Part shown: piece by piece, positions 35,495-46,508 of the stretch
Numbering within the stretch: position 1 is the first letter of the stretch
Layout: each line of letters begins with the position of its first letter
DNA from: Roridomyces roridus
Lineage: Eukaryota > Basidiomycota > Agaricomycetes > Agaricales > Mycenaceae
NCBI GenBank assembly: GCA_029378245.1
Contig: JARKIF010000006.1
Span: 868,001-932,000, forward strand
Reading direction: 5' to 3'
Length of the DNA stretch: 64,000 nt
Position numbers and translations under genes: made by a program
Notes under the pieces: model-generated
Told to the model about the DNA's origin: nothing
Seen by the model: the letters and a program-made list of their open reading frames with translations, nothing else
Databases searched by the model: none

Positions 35495-36791
35495 GGTTGT
35501 GTTGGTGTTTTCGAGGGGTCGAAGACTGCAGAAACATGGTGGATGCAGGCTGCTTTTAAACTGTTCCAGGTGCCGGTGACCTCATTCGATACTTTGTTCT
35601 AATTTCATTAGGGCACGTTGTTTCGCACACCCGACCCTTGGCTTGAGAGAGTTCCCTCCAGTCCTTGGTCTCCGCGAGGGCACAGTGAGAGTGACCGTCC
35701 ATGCCGTCCTATGCCGTGCCGTCTAATCACCTCACGGCTCCACAGTGACGGAGAACGTACGCGAATAGATTCCCAGACGTCACCTTTCGAGACATTTGAC
35801 CTACGCCCCATGTGTCCCGACGGTGCCCAAAATCCAATCAAGATACTTGCTTACTTCGAGGGAAATCCAATTGTTCCGGAGCCGCCGCGCCTTTGAAAAC
35901 ACGAAGGCTGCTGGGGCCCGTATTACGATTCCTAACTTGATTAGGAATCGTTCTTTATGAATCTGTCTTCATCAAACCATCCCCGATGCCCATTTGGAAC
36001 TCGGAACATGATCCGAGCCAGATTGCCGTGCCTTACTTGCATCAAGAACTCGGCGATTTCCGTACATACCTTGAGTGAAGATCTCGATTATTTCGTTCGC
36101 GGGTCCACCGTGGGTCCGTGACTGGCATAGGAATAGAATGGGATGCAAAGAGGCGAGGACGGATCCGAAGTCCGACTTGCTTATTGACAGTTGATTGGCA
36201 TTGACAGCGGTGCTCATGTTCGGACAGCGGGAACCCGAGGTATCTGCCGACTCTCTGCCTTCATGCTCTGGGTCTCAGATCCCTGTATGTACTATGTAGC
36301 GTGCAATCTCGCTCGGAGTCAACCACATAGACCCGGGAAATGGTGATTGAAATCAGCCGGTAAGCAGATGAAATGCCTCGGCGGCGATGTGTGTCAGCAT
36401 CCCTTGCTTTCTCTGCCCACAACGCCGTCTCTTGCCATGGTCGTGCTCTTCGACACTCTTGGATTCTGGGGTACTTACTGGGATTCTGGTCCATCTGCGT
36501 GCCGGGCCCAATCTGCTCTCATGGTTACCGGCATGCGGTGCCGCCCAATCTTCGATAACACCCTCTTGCACCTCGTCTCGCCTGCCTCAGAGGCCTGCAT
36601 CGGGGTCGGGTCTTTCTTGCCTACAGGCATTGCAGCTCCTGGTATGCCTGGTTACGACCGCTGTCGTCCGTTGTCGTTGTCTTGATACACGTATCTTTAG
36701 CATGCGGCGGCGCGCACGTCGAATGCCTTGATCTTTGTGTATCTGACAATATAGAAGGTATGTGTGCCGTTCTTTCGCTCGTTGAAATTGT
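35495..36791. other. Intergenic region with a small perfect palindrome
   Basis: A hairpin with 11-bp arms and loop CTTGA (ACGATTCCTAA/TTAGGAATCGT) is at 35925-35951. No gene is supported between it and the start of the Helitron-linked frame. Confidence 0.4.
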
Positions 36792-37649
36792 GTGATGACT
36801 GAATCTCACCCAGATACCACCAGTGAACACATCGGGAGCATTGGTGACGTAGTGGATGGTCAGTTTATCCCTTTCCTCTGCCCCTACTTTGAATTCAAAG
36901 CCGTCGCAGCTATAGAGTGTAATATCTATCTCCGTGCCCCCCGGGTACGGGGTACTTTGTGCCTTTGCGTGAGCAAGGCCGCCGGAGACGGCAGAACGGG
37001 CCTTTGCGTTAGCAAGGCCGCCGGAGACGGCAGAACGGGCCTTTGCGCAAGCAAGGCTGCCGGAGACGGCATACCAGTGATCTTGAACGTTGCACCGCGC
37101 ACTCTCGTTGGCTGCACCATGTTTATTGGTCCAGTTTTTCTGAGTGCCGCTGGGAATACGATGAATTGTATTACGAGATTAGACAAACACTCAATTATCA
37201 GGGATCTTGCGATAGACATTGACGATGCCCTCGAAACACCTCAGTCTTCGGGTGAGATATATCACAACATTCATTTGCTCCTCGTCTTGGCTGCTGTGTG
37301 TCTTTTACTCAGTCTAGTTTCTTCAAAGCTCTGGTCAACTCATGCACTGAATGTGGATCACGGGCCTGCTCAAAACCTCCTTGGCGGCGGCAGACGCGTT
37401 AATGGTAAATTCTCGAGCAGTCTGATTGTCCCATATATCATTGATAGTCACGGGATTGAAAACCTCGGTCGGGGTTCCTTCATGTTCGAAATCCAGTGCT
37501 TACGAAGTGAGATTCACATCCACCTGCCAAAAAACCGGAATTTTGTTGCTGTGGACATACCATTGGGTGTAATTCTGAACCTCTTGACAACCCATGAGCT
37601 GCGTCACACTGCAGACTTGCACGGAGTTCATCTGTACAAGAAAAATTGA
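36792..37649 (+). pseudogene. Upstream frame of the Helitron, N-terminal (SAP-like) part of its protein
   Basis: The last 35 codons read VILNLLTTHELRHTADLHGV, a SAP-like helix pair seen at the start of basidiomycete Helitron proteins, and are in the same frame as the next frame at 37671. A TGA at 37647-37649 separates them. Beyond it the sequence continues with NGHSCVSSNC, which fits the conserved Cys motif that should follow the SAP-like part. The portion before about 37450, with the 13-residue repeats, is not recognisable and may not be coding. Confidence 0.45.
36963..37070. repeat. 39-bp tandem repeat, 2.8 copies
   Basis: CTTTGCGTGAGCAAGGCCGC begins each unit (36963, 37002, 37041). In the frame 36792-37649 it encodes a 13-residue unit LCVSKAAGDGRTG. 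Confidence 0.85.
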
Positions 37650-37670
37650 CTGGCGGAATCACAGGAAATT

Positions 37671-39629
37671 ATGAATGGCCATTCATGTGTTTCCAGTAAT
37701 TGTCGAGACCTTGTCTCGATTATGTGTTTCATGTCTCCACCTGAAGATAAGCCCAGCACCATGTCTGATGCATATAGACAGCATCAAGACGAGCAGAGAG
37801 CAAAGGAGGCAGCCCAACTCAGATATGCACAGAAACGGGACTTGAATGAATTGTTACCTGCATTTTTCCCTCCTGAACCTCTCAAGAAATCAGAATTGCA
37901 TCGTATTTTGACTGGCAGCTGTAATGCATTCCTCCCGGAGAAATTCGTTGAAGCTGGTTGCGCTGTATGCGGAATGCTGTATCCTTTAACTAAACTTTCG
38001 CATTTGAGTGAATTTTCTGGGTCACTGGATGTTCTGTGTGCTCAAGGAGTAACCAGAAAGGAGCGATACCGTAGCAGTGACCCAATCGAGGAACTCTCTG
38101 GGCCTGTCCTCGCAGAAGGTTGCACACATCTGTGTGTTTACTGTGAAGGTTCTCTAGGGTCTAGAACCATCCCCACAAATGCATTGGCTAAACATGGCTG
38201 GTTGGGACCTGTTCCGCCCGAATTGCAAGACTTGAGTTATGCCGAGAGTGTCATGATTGCCAAGATAAGACACAACCGATGTGTTATGCGGGTCAACTCC
38301 GGCAGAGTGCGAATGCATGCCAATGCTATCATGTTCGCTCAGCCGGTTCTGAAAGTTTACTTGAAGTTACCTCCCTCAAAACAGGAGATGAGTGAGATCC
38401 TGGCTTTTGTGTTCACCGACTCTGCAGCCCCAACTCAAGAGGATTTTGATCGAACTCCAATGCTGGTCCGCAGAGATAAAGTTGCAGCTGCCTTGGACTG
38501 GTTGAAATTGAATCACGAGGGCTATGCAGACCTGGAAATCTCGGAAGAAAACTTGCTGTCTTATAAGCACCATGATATTCCAGTTGAAGTTGATTACAGA
38601 AGAACAAATGCAGATCCGGAGGACTCCATCCCAGCGGTCGCGCGCAGTGTTCACGATGAGAATGAAGAACATGGAACCTCAGAAGGTCTGTGCTCATTTG
38701 CAGTTCATGGTTTGACTGGGGTTGAGTACTCCACGGCCACGATGGACACAATCAAAGCTGTGGCACTCCAGCATCTCACGAGACAAGGAAGCATGCTGGG
38801 TATTGGACGCAGTGATGTGCCGGAGTCCATGTATGAAAATGTTGAAGCATATCCTGGAATGTTTCCTTGGTTATTCCCGTATGGTAAAGGTGGAATTGGC
38901 CATCCCAGCCACAAATATAAAACTTCAGATCTTAGCCGTAAAGGAAATTTACTGATGTACCACGATAAACGTTTCCAGACCGATATGTATTTCCCCATGA
39001 TCGCATTCAACCACGAGCAACTAAGAGGGTCATCAGTGGGTAGCAAAGCTTTTGTTAAGCGTTCAAATTTTCCCGATGTTGCCCGAAGATTGCGCAGAAT
39101 AGATCACCAGGTGTCGGGCAATATTGCTGACCGGCTTGTTGAAGGCCTCCATGTTCGGCCCGAGACTGACCAGGAGAAAGACTGTTTTGACCTCATGCAC
39201 GATCTCGATGGAATTGGGGCTTATGTACCTGGTTCGGCAACAAGCAAACGGCATATGCGGAATGAAATCTGGTCCAGCACAGCATTTATGGGGGCTCCAA
39301 GCTGGTTTGTAACCATGTCCTGGAATGACAGTGGCCATCCACTTGCATTGTATTATGCCCAAGAGGACACCATCTTCAGACCTGAGATCAAATCCGCTGA
39401 TGAGCGCTACAGATTGATGTCCAAAAACCCTGTCGCAGCTGCACGATTTTTTCATTACATGATGGAGGTATTCATTGAAGAAATTTTGTGTTGGAAAAAG
39501 GAAGACACGGGTGCATTTGGTCACACTGGGGGCTTCTATGCAGTTGTTGAACAGCAAGGCCGGCTGACCCTTCACTCACATTGTTTAATCTGGGTGAAAA
39601 ATGCACTGTCACCCCAGGTTAACAGCTGA
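37671..39629 (+). pseudogene. Helitron Rep, N-terminal part (DUF6570, Helitron-like N, HUH motif)
   Basis: 652 codons. Residues about 90-330 show the DUF6570 pattern: CAVCGMLYP, EGCTHLCVYC, ALAKHGWLGPVPPELQ and ICRHNRCVMRV-like IRHNRCVMRVN. Residues about 440-640 match the Helitron-like N domain: FPWLFPYGKGG, FPMIAFNHEQLR and PSWFVTMSWND. It ends just after GRLTLHSHCLIWV, the HUH motif (LHSH) that binds the catalytic metal. The stop TGA follows 10 codons later, yet the next frame continues the domain, so a frameshift has cut the nuclease in two. The protein nicks and joins the element ends during rolling-circle transposition. Confidence 0.8.
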
Positions 39630-41190
39630 AGATAGCATTTTTACAATGAGGCTCATGGCATATCTCGAGTCAACCCATCAAGGTAGATTCAACCATGGCA
39701 AACTCGCTGATGTGCAAGCTCGAGTGGGTGTTGACTCGCAGATTTCCGAGGCCACACTGGATACTCACAAGTACCAGGCACCGACATTAACGTTTCCTGA
39801 GCCTCCTCCTCCTTTATGTGACACTGTCAACTGCCATGGAACATGTGTGGCTTGTAGCCATTTGTCAGAATGGTGGGATAGATATGAACATGAAGTGGAC
39901 GACTTGCTGGTTAGGTCCAATATTCACAGCTGCCGGCACTCAGTCAAGGATGTTGAAGAGGAGAATAATAAAAAAGATTGGCGGCATCTCAAGAAGCGCA
40001 ACAAAACCAAAATTCGCATTCATGAACGGCGAGGGTGCCTCACAAAATCTGGGGTCTGCAAGGCTCGATTTCCCCGTGATGTTGTGGAAGAAACCGTAGT
40101 TGATACAGATGGTCATATTACTTTTGAACATTGGGAGCCGTACATGAATACAATCAACACTTTGATTACCTATTTCTCTCGGTGTAACACTGACTGTACT
40201 AGCCTCTTGTCTGGTACTGCAGTTAAGGCTGTAATCTCCTATGTTTCTGATTATGTGTCAAAGTTGGGGCTCAAATCATACCAGGCCTTTGCCTCTGTTT
40301 TTGATGTGTTTGATCGAAACTCTGATAATTTTGACAGTACCAGCGCTGATGAGGATACCACAAGAAAACTTATGAGACAAATGGTCAACGCGATGTCCAC
40401 GAAGATGGCAATTGGGAGTCCAATGGCATCACTCTATCTCCTTGGAAATCCGGATCACTATGCTAGTCATGAGTATGCAAATTTTAGCTGGCGTACCTAC
40501 GTGGCCTATGTGAAAAGAGATTGGGCAAGAGATTTGCAAAATAATTTAACCATGGACCTTGATGACACTCCCGAAGACTTCATAACCCTGCAGAACAACA
40601 GAGGAGACATCATTGTGTCTTCAATTGTCGACGATTACACAATGCGTCCGTCGGTCTACAACTCTGTCAACTTGTATGAGTGGATTCAGTCACATCAGAA
40701 GAGGGCATTCACCAAATCGGAAAAAGATCATATTCTACAGGAGCGTGAACTGTACAGTGCGTTTGAGAAAGATATCAGTGACTCAGATAGCTCCTCCTCC
40801 TTCATTGATGGAGACCAAGATTTGACGCAAAGCAGTGCCAATGAATCAGATGATGAAATTCAATTTGAGCCTGGTGATGCAAAAACTACACCACCCAAGT
40901 ACCCCTTCATCGGAGAACACCGACAGAAAGACACCCATGGTGTGTACTGTGACTTTTCTAGGCTCAACAAGATAATCCTAAATTTCATGGGAGGTGCCAT
41001 TCCACGATCAGACCGTGGAGATCGTGAATATTACTGTTTATCTATTTTGACAATGTTTAAACCTTGGCGTTCACCGAGAGATCTCAAGGAAGTGTCCTCC
41101 ACTTGGGATGAAACCTTCAATGATCACACCTTCACTGGACGGCAACACGATGATACGACTGCGTATTTCGCACGCGTGAAATCTGGCTAA
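39601..41190 (+). pseudogene. Helitron Rep, C-terminal part with the two-tyrosine motif
   Basis: The frame is shifted by +1 relative to the preceding one and overlaps it by 29 bp. It continues with EDSIFTMRLMAYLESTHQG, then a Cys/His cluster (CHGTCVACSHLSEW), IHERRGCLTKSGVCKARFP, and YVSDYVSKLGLKSY near residue 215, the YxxxY pair whose tyrosines attack DNA. Downstream MSTKMAIGSPMASLYLLGNP is typical of the linker to the helicase. It stops at 41190 inside an insertion that begins at 41168, so its last residues are not from the Helitron. Confidence 0.8.
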
Positions 41191-42698
41191 TTAGCTGTTT
41201 TGGTGCGCACACCAATGCCTCTGTCAGGTGATATACAATAAGGGATAGGACCGAGCTCCGTGTCGCTATTCGTGTATTAATGAGACAAGTACAAGTCGTC
41301 AGTACACTACGCTTGGCTATTCGTTCAAGTGGTCGGTTGTAGTGACTCCAATAGGCGGTTCGCGGGGACTACTACTTGTGGAGATACCATACCCAAGGAG
41401 ATATACCAAGCCCAGGTGTATTCAGAAATGAGCTAGACTAGCTATAGAGCAAAGACGAAGGTTGCGCGGACGCGCAGTACTATCATGACAAGGTTCGCGG
41501 AGTACCTCGCGGACCGGTATAAGTCTATATATATGTATACAAACAGAGTGGCTCGCGTAGGCGAGTTGGAGGAAATACTACCATTCGTTCCGGTATTGCA
41601 GAGACACCCAGAAAAGAGATGACAAGTGGGCGAGTCGAACTCGCGCAGGCACACTAGTATGATCGAGAACTGATCCGAGTACGATCATGATCATGAAAAG
41701 CGGCGGAGTCGCGGCAGACGATCAGAGCGATGATCGCGTCTGACAGAATATGCCAGGAGTAAGCTCTGGATGACGAAGATGGCGGACCGAGGTTATTTAT
41801 GGACCTGGGTCGAGGGCTGTAGTCATAATGGGAGCTGGCTCAGCAAGAGAGTGTAATGAAACGACGGAATCAAATTACCAGGCCAATCGGCTCGAATGCC
41901 AAGGCGGCATGACCACCGATCAGACGGGCCAAGCAGCAACATAAGCAACAGGACCACGCGAAGCGGTTCGAGGGGATGTAATATAGGTGACAGGGCACCT
42001 AGGGTTATAGGGAAAGTACGGAAATAGGGATGGCAGGCGCGTAATAGTAGTTATATCATCAGACCAGTAGGGAGTAGTATATAAGGCCTGTAGATCCCAC
42101 CCTTGCAGCATTGCATTGTACGCCTTCTTGCCTAGACATTGGGTTGAAGCTTGATCTGTGGTTATAGTGCAGTCTTGTGACTTCCGCGGAGATTTGTTGT
42201 ATCATTTCTCTTAGCTTAGACGCAATATCAAAGGCACCCGAGCTCTGGTTCAACTTGGGTCAGCTATAGTAACATACTTAAGGGGTAGTGGGTTGCCCTC
42301 TGTGCTATAGTTCCTCTTCGTGTTGTATCGAAGTTGTATTGGTGTTTGGATATTGTGTGTTTCGGTCAATAAAATATAAAACCTTTTAACATCGTAACCT
42401 CGTGTTCGTTGTGAGCAGTCTACAAACCAGTCAAGAGATTCCTCTTAGTTCAAAGACATTGAACTTGGTGTGAAACCTCGAGAGTCAACCTACAAGCTTC
42501 CGAGAACCAAACCGCGGAGTATCAGTCTTATCTGTATACTTCAGACGACCCCGAACTCAACCGTTAGGTGTCAGCGTGCTAGTCAAGGAATTGTGTGTGT
42601 GTTGTGTGGTTAGTGTGTTGTGGAGTTGTATCGCTTCGCGGTCTACTTCTAGGACATTACCTACTCGAGCAATCTACTATACACTAGTGCGCGTGACG
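41168..42698. mobile_element. 1,531-bp non-coding insertion in the Helitron, 9-bp flanking repeat
   Basis: CTGCGTATT occurs exactly at both borders (41159-41167 and 42699-42707). Joining the Helitron frame across one copy restores the expected linker into the helicase except for one base. A 9-bp duplication fits a Mutator-like element. The ends share only a short imperfect inverted match around CACGCG. Inside are a possible TATA motif (TATATAAGG near 42077), an AATAAA signal near 42369 and no coding frame. The superfamily is not certain. Confidence 0.65.
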
Positions 42699-42705
42699 CT
42701 GCGTA

Positions 42706-45700
42706 TTGAAGAACTTCAACCTCCGTTTTGAATGCAATGATGCACGAGATGATCACTATGCAGCAATGAAACGCAAACTGGCTGAAGCAGATTTTGAACC
42801 TTCCAGCCGTTTCAACCAAACCATCCTGGGTCACAAGGATGATGTCGTAGACTTCATTGATGATGAGCTAGAAGAATTTGAAGATTACTCTGCGCATGAA
42901 ATTGGTCCCAAATCTCGTAAATTGAAAGCGCAGATGGAGGAGATAAGGTCCGTACTGGCTGGTTCTAAATGGCTGAATAAAACAACTGACGGTTTGATCA
43001 TGAATGTTTCGACTGAAGCTTTAACTCCACCTTTCAAAACTAAAACAAGCTGGTCAAAAATTGTGGACGCCGAGAGAAAGCTGCTCACAGTCAACAAATT
43101 GGCCAATATGCCTACAAGCTATTCCGGTCATGGTGCACCATTCACTGCGGCTACACACAACAAAGTCGAGGAACTGCCGTTCAACTATTTCACCTCTGCT
43201 CAAAAAGTTGATGCAGACTTGAACATGAACATCAAGCTGGAATGCTGTGACTTCTTTACATTGAACATTGAACAGACCAGAGCATTTACAATTGTGGCAG
43301 ACCATGCCTCAGCAGTCCAGTCAGTGCCATTGAGAATGTATCTCGGTGGCATGGGAGGTTCGGGTAAATCACAAGTCATCAAGGCTATTAGCCGGCTTTT
43401 TGAAATGAGGAATGAAAATTACAGGTTTACGCTCCTCGGACCCACAGGATCAACCGCAGCTCTTGTAAATGGCTCCACTTACCATTCTGTCTTCAAGGTG
43501 CCTCGAGAAACAGGGCGCAAAAATAGAGATGACATTGACGGAATTCGCAATGAAGCAACAGCAATGGCAGCTGTCAATGAGCGCATCCAGGGTGTAGAGT
43601 ATATTTTCCTTGATGAAGTGTCCATGGTGTCCTGCAGCGATCTGCAAACCCTGGCAAGTCAGGCTGCCAAGGCCAGAAATATCCATGATGTTGCATTTGG
43701 GGGATTGAATGTGATCCTGGCCGGTGATTTTGCACAGTTGCCACCAACTCGGGGCCCTGCTCTGTATGCATCCTTGAAAACCCCTAGTCTTGCAGATGCA
43801 AATACCGATTTTGATCAAGCCTCAATTCTGGGTCGTATGATTTGGCACCAGTTCAATACTGTTGTGATTCTCCGGCAGAATATGAGACAGAGTACTTCCA
43901 CAGCGGAGGATTTAAAACTGCGTACTGCATTGGAAAATATGAGATACCGTGCATGCACCGCTGAAGATATTGAATTCCTGAGATCCCGTGTAGCCAGTGA
44001 CAAGCCGGGTCATCCACGTTTGGACTCTGTTGAGTTCAGAAATGTGTCTGTGATCACTGCCTGGAATGTGCATAAAGATACAATAAATCAACTGGGCGCA
44101 GAGAGGTTTGCCGCAGACACTGGCCAAGAGCTCCATGAATTCTACTCTGTTGACCGAATGAGTGCAGCAAATGTGGACCGAAGGAAGTGGAAGAATTGTC
44201 CCCAAGCCCGAGTCCGTCGAATTGGTCCGCAGTTGCAGGAGCAGCTCTGGATGGCAACACCGTCGGCAACAGCAGAGCATGTTCCCGGCTGCTTGCGTCT
44301 ATGTGTAGGCATGCCTGTCATGATCAAATCAAATGATGCTACTGAACTCTGTACAACCAAAGGTCAAGAGGCATCTGTGCGTGGCTGGAATCAATCCATT
44401 GGTCCTCATGGGAAACCCATACTAGAAACTCTCTTCGTGGAGCTGATGAATCCACCGCGGCCTATACAGATCCCTGAACTTCCGCAGAATGTTGTGCCCT
44501 TGCCTCGAGCAACAATGAAAACAACAGCACTACTTGAGGATGATTCACTCCTGAGCTTGAACAGAGAAGAGATCCCAGTCCTGCAGAATTTCTCAATGAC
44601 GGATTATGGGGCACAGGGAAAGTCAAGAAATCCAAATGTTTGCCATTTGAATAATTGTCAGAGCCATATGGCTTACTATGTTGCGCTGTCCAGGGGAACA
44701 CAAGCATCAGGAACAGCCATCATTCAAGGCTTTGATGAAAAAATGATCACAGGTGGAATCACGGGATTTCTTCGTCAGGAGTTCCGTGAGCTTGAGATGT
44801 TGGATGAAATTACAACCTTGAGGTATAATGGTGAACTGCCGTTGCAAGTGACTGGTTTTTACCGTGGTCAACTTCTGCGTTCCTACTTGCAGTGGCGCAA
44901 AGACGATAGTGATCCAGCACATATACATCCTGCTATACGGGCGCACAGGATCATCTCAAATATGTCCCCCGATGTGTACAACACCTGGAAACCGACGGGT
45001 GTATCTGCAAAACGAGGCACCAGGCGATGTTCCGCAAGCGATGTTGATACAAGAAATCCAAAGACAAGAAAGACTCAGCATCACAACAACCGTGAAACAC
45101 AGGCCGGGTTGAGCTCAGGTGGAAGTCCGATTGGCCTTGTGTGGGATAATGTGAACTGGAGTTGTGGCTATGATGCACTTTTCACGCCACTTGGCCATCT
45201 GTGGCGATCCGATAAGCAGAAGTGGACCACCCTTTTCAACCATCTGAATCCCATACTGCGTCTCTGGGCAAACTGGATGGTTGCCCATGAGGACACTCCT
45301 GAGATACCCAGAGATAAAGCCAGGCAGTCTTTGACCGCTTCTGATGCCTCCAAATTTCCTCTCGGACCTGTGTGCTTGCGACTCGATGATCTGTTCAGTT
45401 CTGTCTCCAATCAAGTAACATATGGCCAGGCGAGAACCTACTGTAATGTTTGTGGCTACTTGGAAGCTGGACTCACTGACACTTTTGGAATGCACTTGAC
45501 AACATACCGAACGCACGACTTGGGAAATGGTCAGATTACCACAAGTCAATGGTTGTCTCATCATTTCAACCGATCCATTCGAAGGCAATGCCCACAATGT
45601 GGTTCTCGAGGAGCTCGTACACACCTTTGCCGGCAGACAAATATAATTGCAGTCCCGCCTATTTTCATTCTCAGTATAACCATGAGTGAGCTTATTGTTG

Positions 45701-45966
45701 AAGACACTCTGCATTTCCGGACAGAGAGCACTGTGGATCAAATGAATCTTGTCGGTCTTATCTATCACTCCGAGACTGATCGACATTTCTCAAGTGCCAC
45801 CGTCGGCGATGATAAAGCTCTCTGGTATCACGATGGAATTGCTACAGGGAGGCGCTGCGTGCCAATGGGTTATATCTCTTCATTTGACAATCATTCGCTG
45901 CATAACCAGGGGAGCTACAAGCTGGCAGCGGCCATATACAGCCATTCCGCATCGACACCCATCTGA
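42706..45966 (+). pseudogene. Helitron Pif1-type helicase with C-terminal USP-like cysteine protease segment
   Basis: 1086 codons; the first is TTG because the true start lies before the insertion. Helicase motifs: GGMGGSGKS (Walker A, residues about 212-220), YIFLDEVSM (Walker B, about 300), VILAGDFAQLPP, TDYGAQGKS and YVALSRGTQ (motif VI, about 655). This is SF1B Pif1, which unwinds DNA during transposition. From about residue 805 a separate region begins: VNWSCGYDALF (likely nucleophile Cys), YCNVCGY and QCPQCGS (two CxxC pairs), IFILSITM, DRHFSSATV (likely His) and WYHDG. Cys box, CxxC...CxxC finger and His box in this order resemble ubiquitin-specific proteases. The frame is intact to 45966, but without the front part it is probably inactive. 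Confidence 0.8.
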
Positions 45967-46012
45967 ACTGTTCAAGTTTGAAAAAGAGGAATCGTACCTG
46001 CCATGCGAAGCA

Positions 46013-46508
46013 ATGGCCTCAAAGCCAGGTACTCCACTGAACTTTGTTCTCGGAGATGCTTATTGTGCCATGGATTTCTCCCGCGGTCCCGTGCTGCCAT
46101 TCACATATAGTTCGCGGGCGAACGTGCATGTCTCCTCACTCAAACAATATCCCTCTGTAGTCCAAGCTCTCTTTCCAAGCCACAAAGACGCGCTTCAAGC
46201 TCTGCCTCGCTGCCACCGACATGGTACGTATCATACTTATGAGCCCACGGAGATGTTCGTGACGACTCCGTCCTTACCAGGTGGATGCATCACCATGCCC
46301 ATTCGAGCCTCACGACGACCTCAGTTGGCTGGTCGTCCCTCTCACTTGCCGTGGCCTAGGTATGTTCGAAATAGCCGCTCATTATCCCTTTGACCGAGGG
46401 ATACGACGTTGACAATGTTTCAGGCAGCGAGTTCAATCGAGGTCCAGGTGGTCTGCTGCTGCACGCATTGTAGAGGTGTCCTTGGCATTTGTAAATTGTT
46501 TCGAATAG
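46013..46508 (+). CDS. Small hypothetical gene just after the Helitron, possible captured fragment
   Basis: ATG at 46013 (MASKPGTPLNFVLGDAYCAM), exon to about 46358, intron with GTATGT donor and TTTCAG acceptor (about 46359-46423), then QRVQSRSRWSAAARIVEVSL and a stop at 46508. It begins 47 bp after the helicase stop on the same strand. I recognise no domain. It might be a host gene piece caught by the Helitron, since these elements often carry such fragments near their 3' end, or a chance frame. Confidence 0.3.

Larger units (their letters stand above)
36792..45966 (+). mobile_element. Helitron (RepHel) element, inactivated
   Basis: A plus-strand series of frames encodes, in order, a SAP-like/Cys start, DUF6570, a Helitron-like Rep with HUH and two-tyrosine motifs, Pif1 helicase and a protease-like C-terminus. 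Such a Rep-helicase fusion is the mark of rolling-circle Helitrons. The codon use is more A/T-rich than in neighbouring genes, as expected for a transposon. The frame is broken by a TGA (37647-37649), a frameshift near 39610 and a 1.53-kb insertion. I could not locate the TC start, the 3' hairpin or the CTRR end, so the limits are those of the coding region. Confidence 0.85.

Noticed and set aside
35925..35951. 11-bp palindrome as a Helitron 3' hairpin
   Set aside because: It lies on the wrong side of the element and is not followed by CTRR.
41620..41660. Minus-strand GCGAGTTCGACTCGC, tRNA T-arm-like or a possible primer-binding site
   Set aside because: No LTR, no other tRNA arms; it lies inside the insertion in the Helitron.
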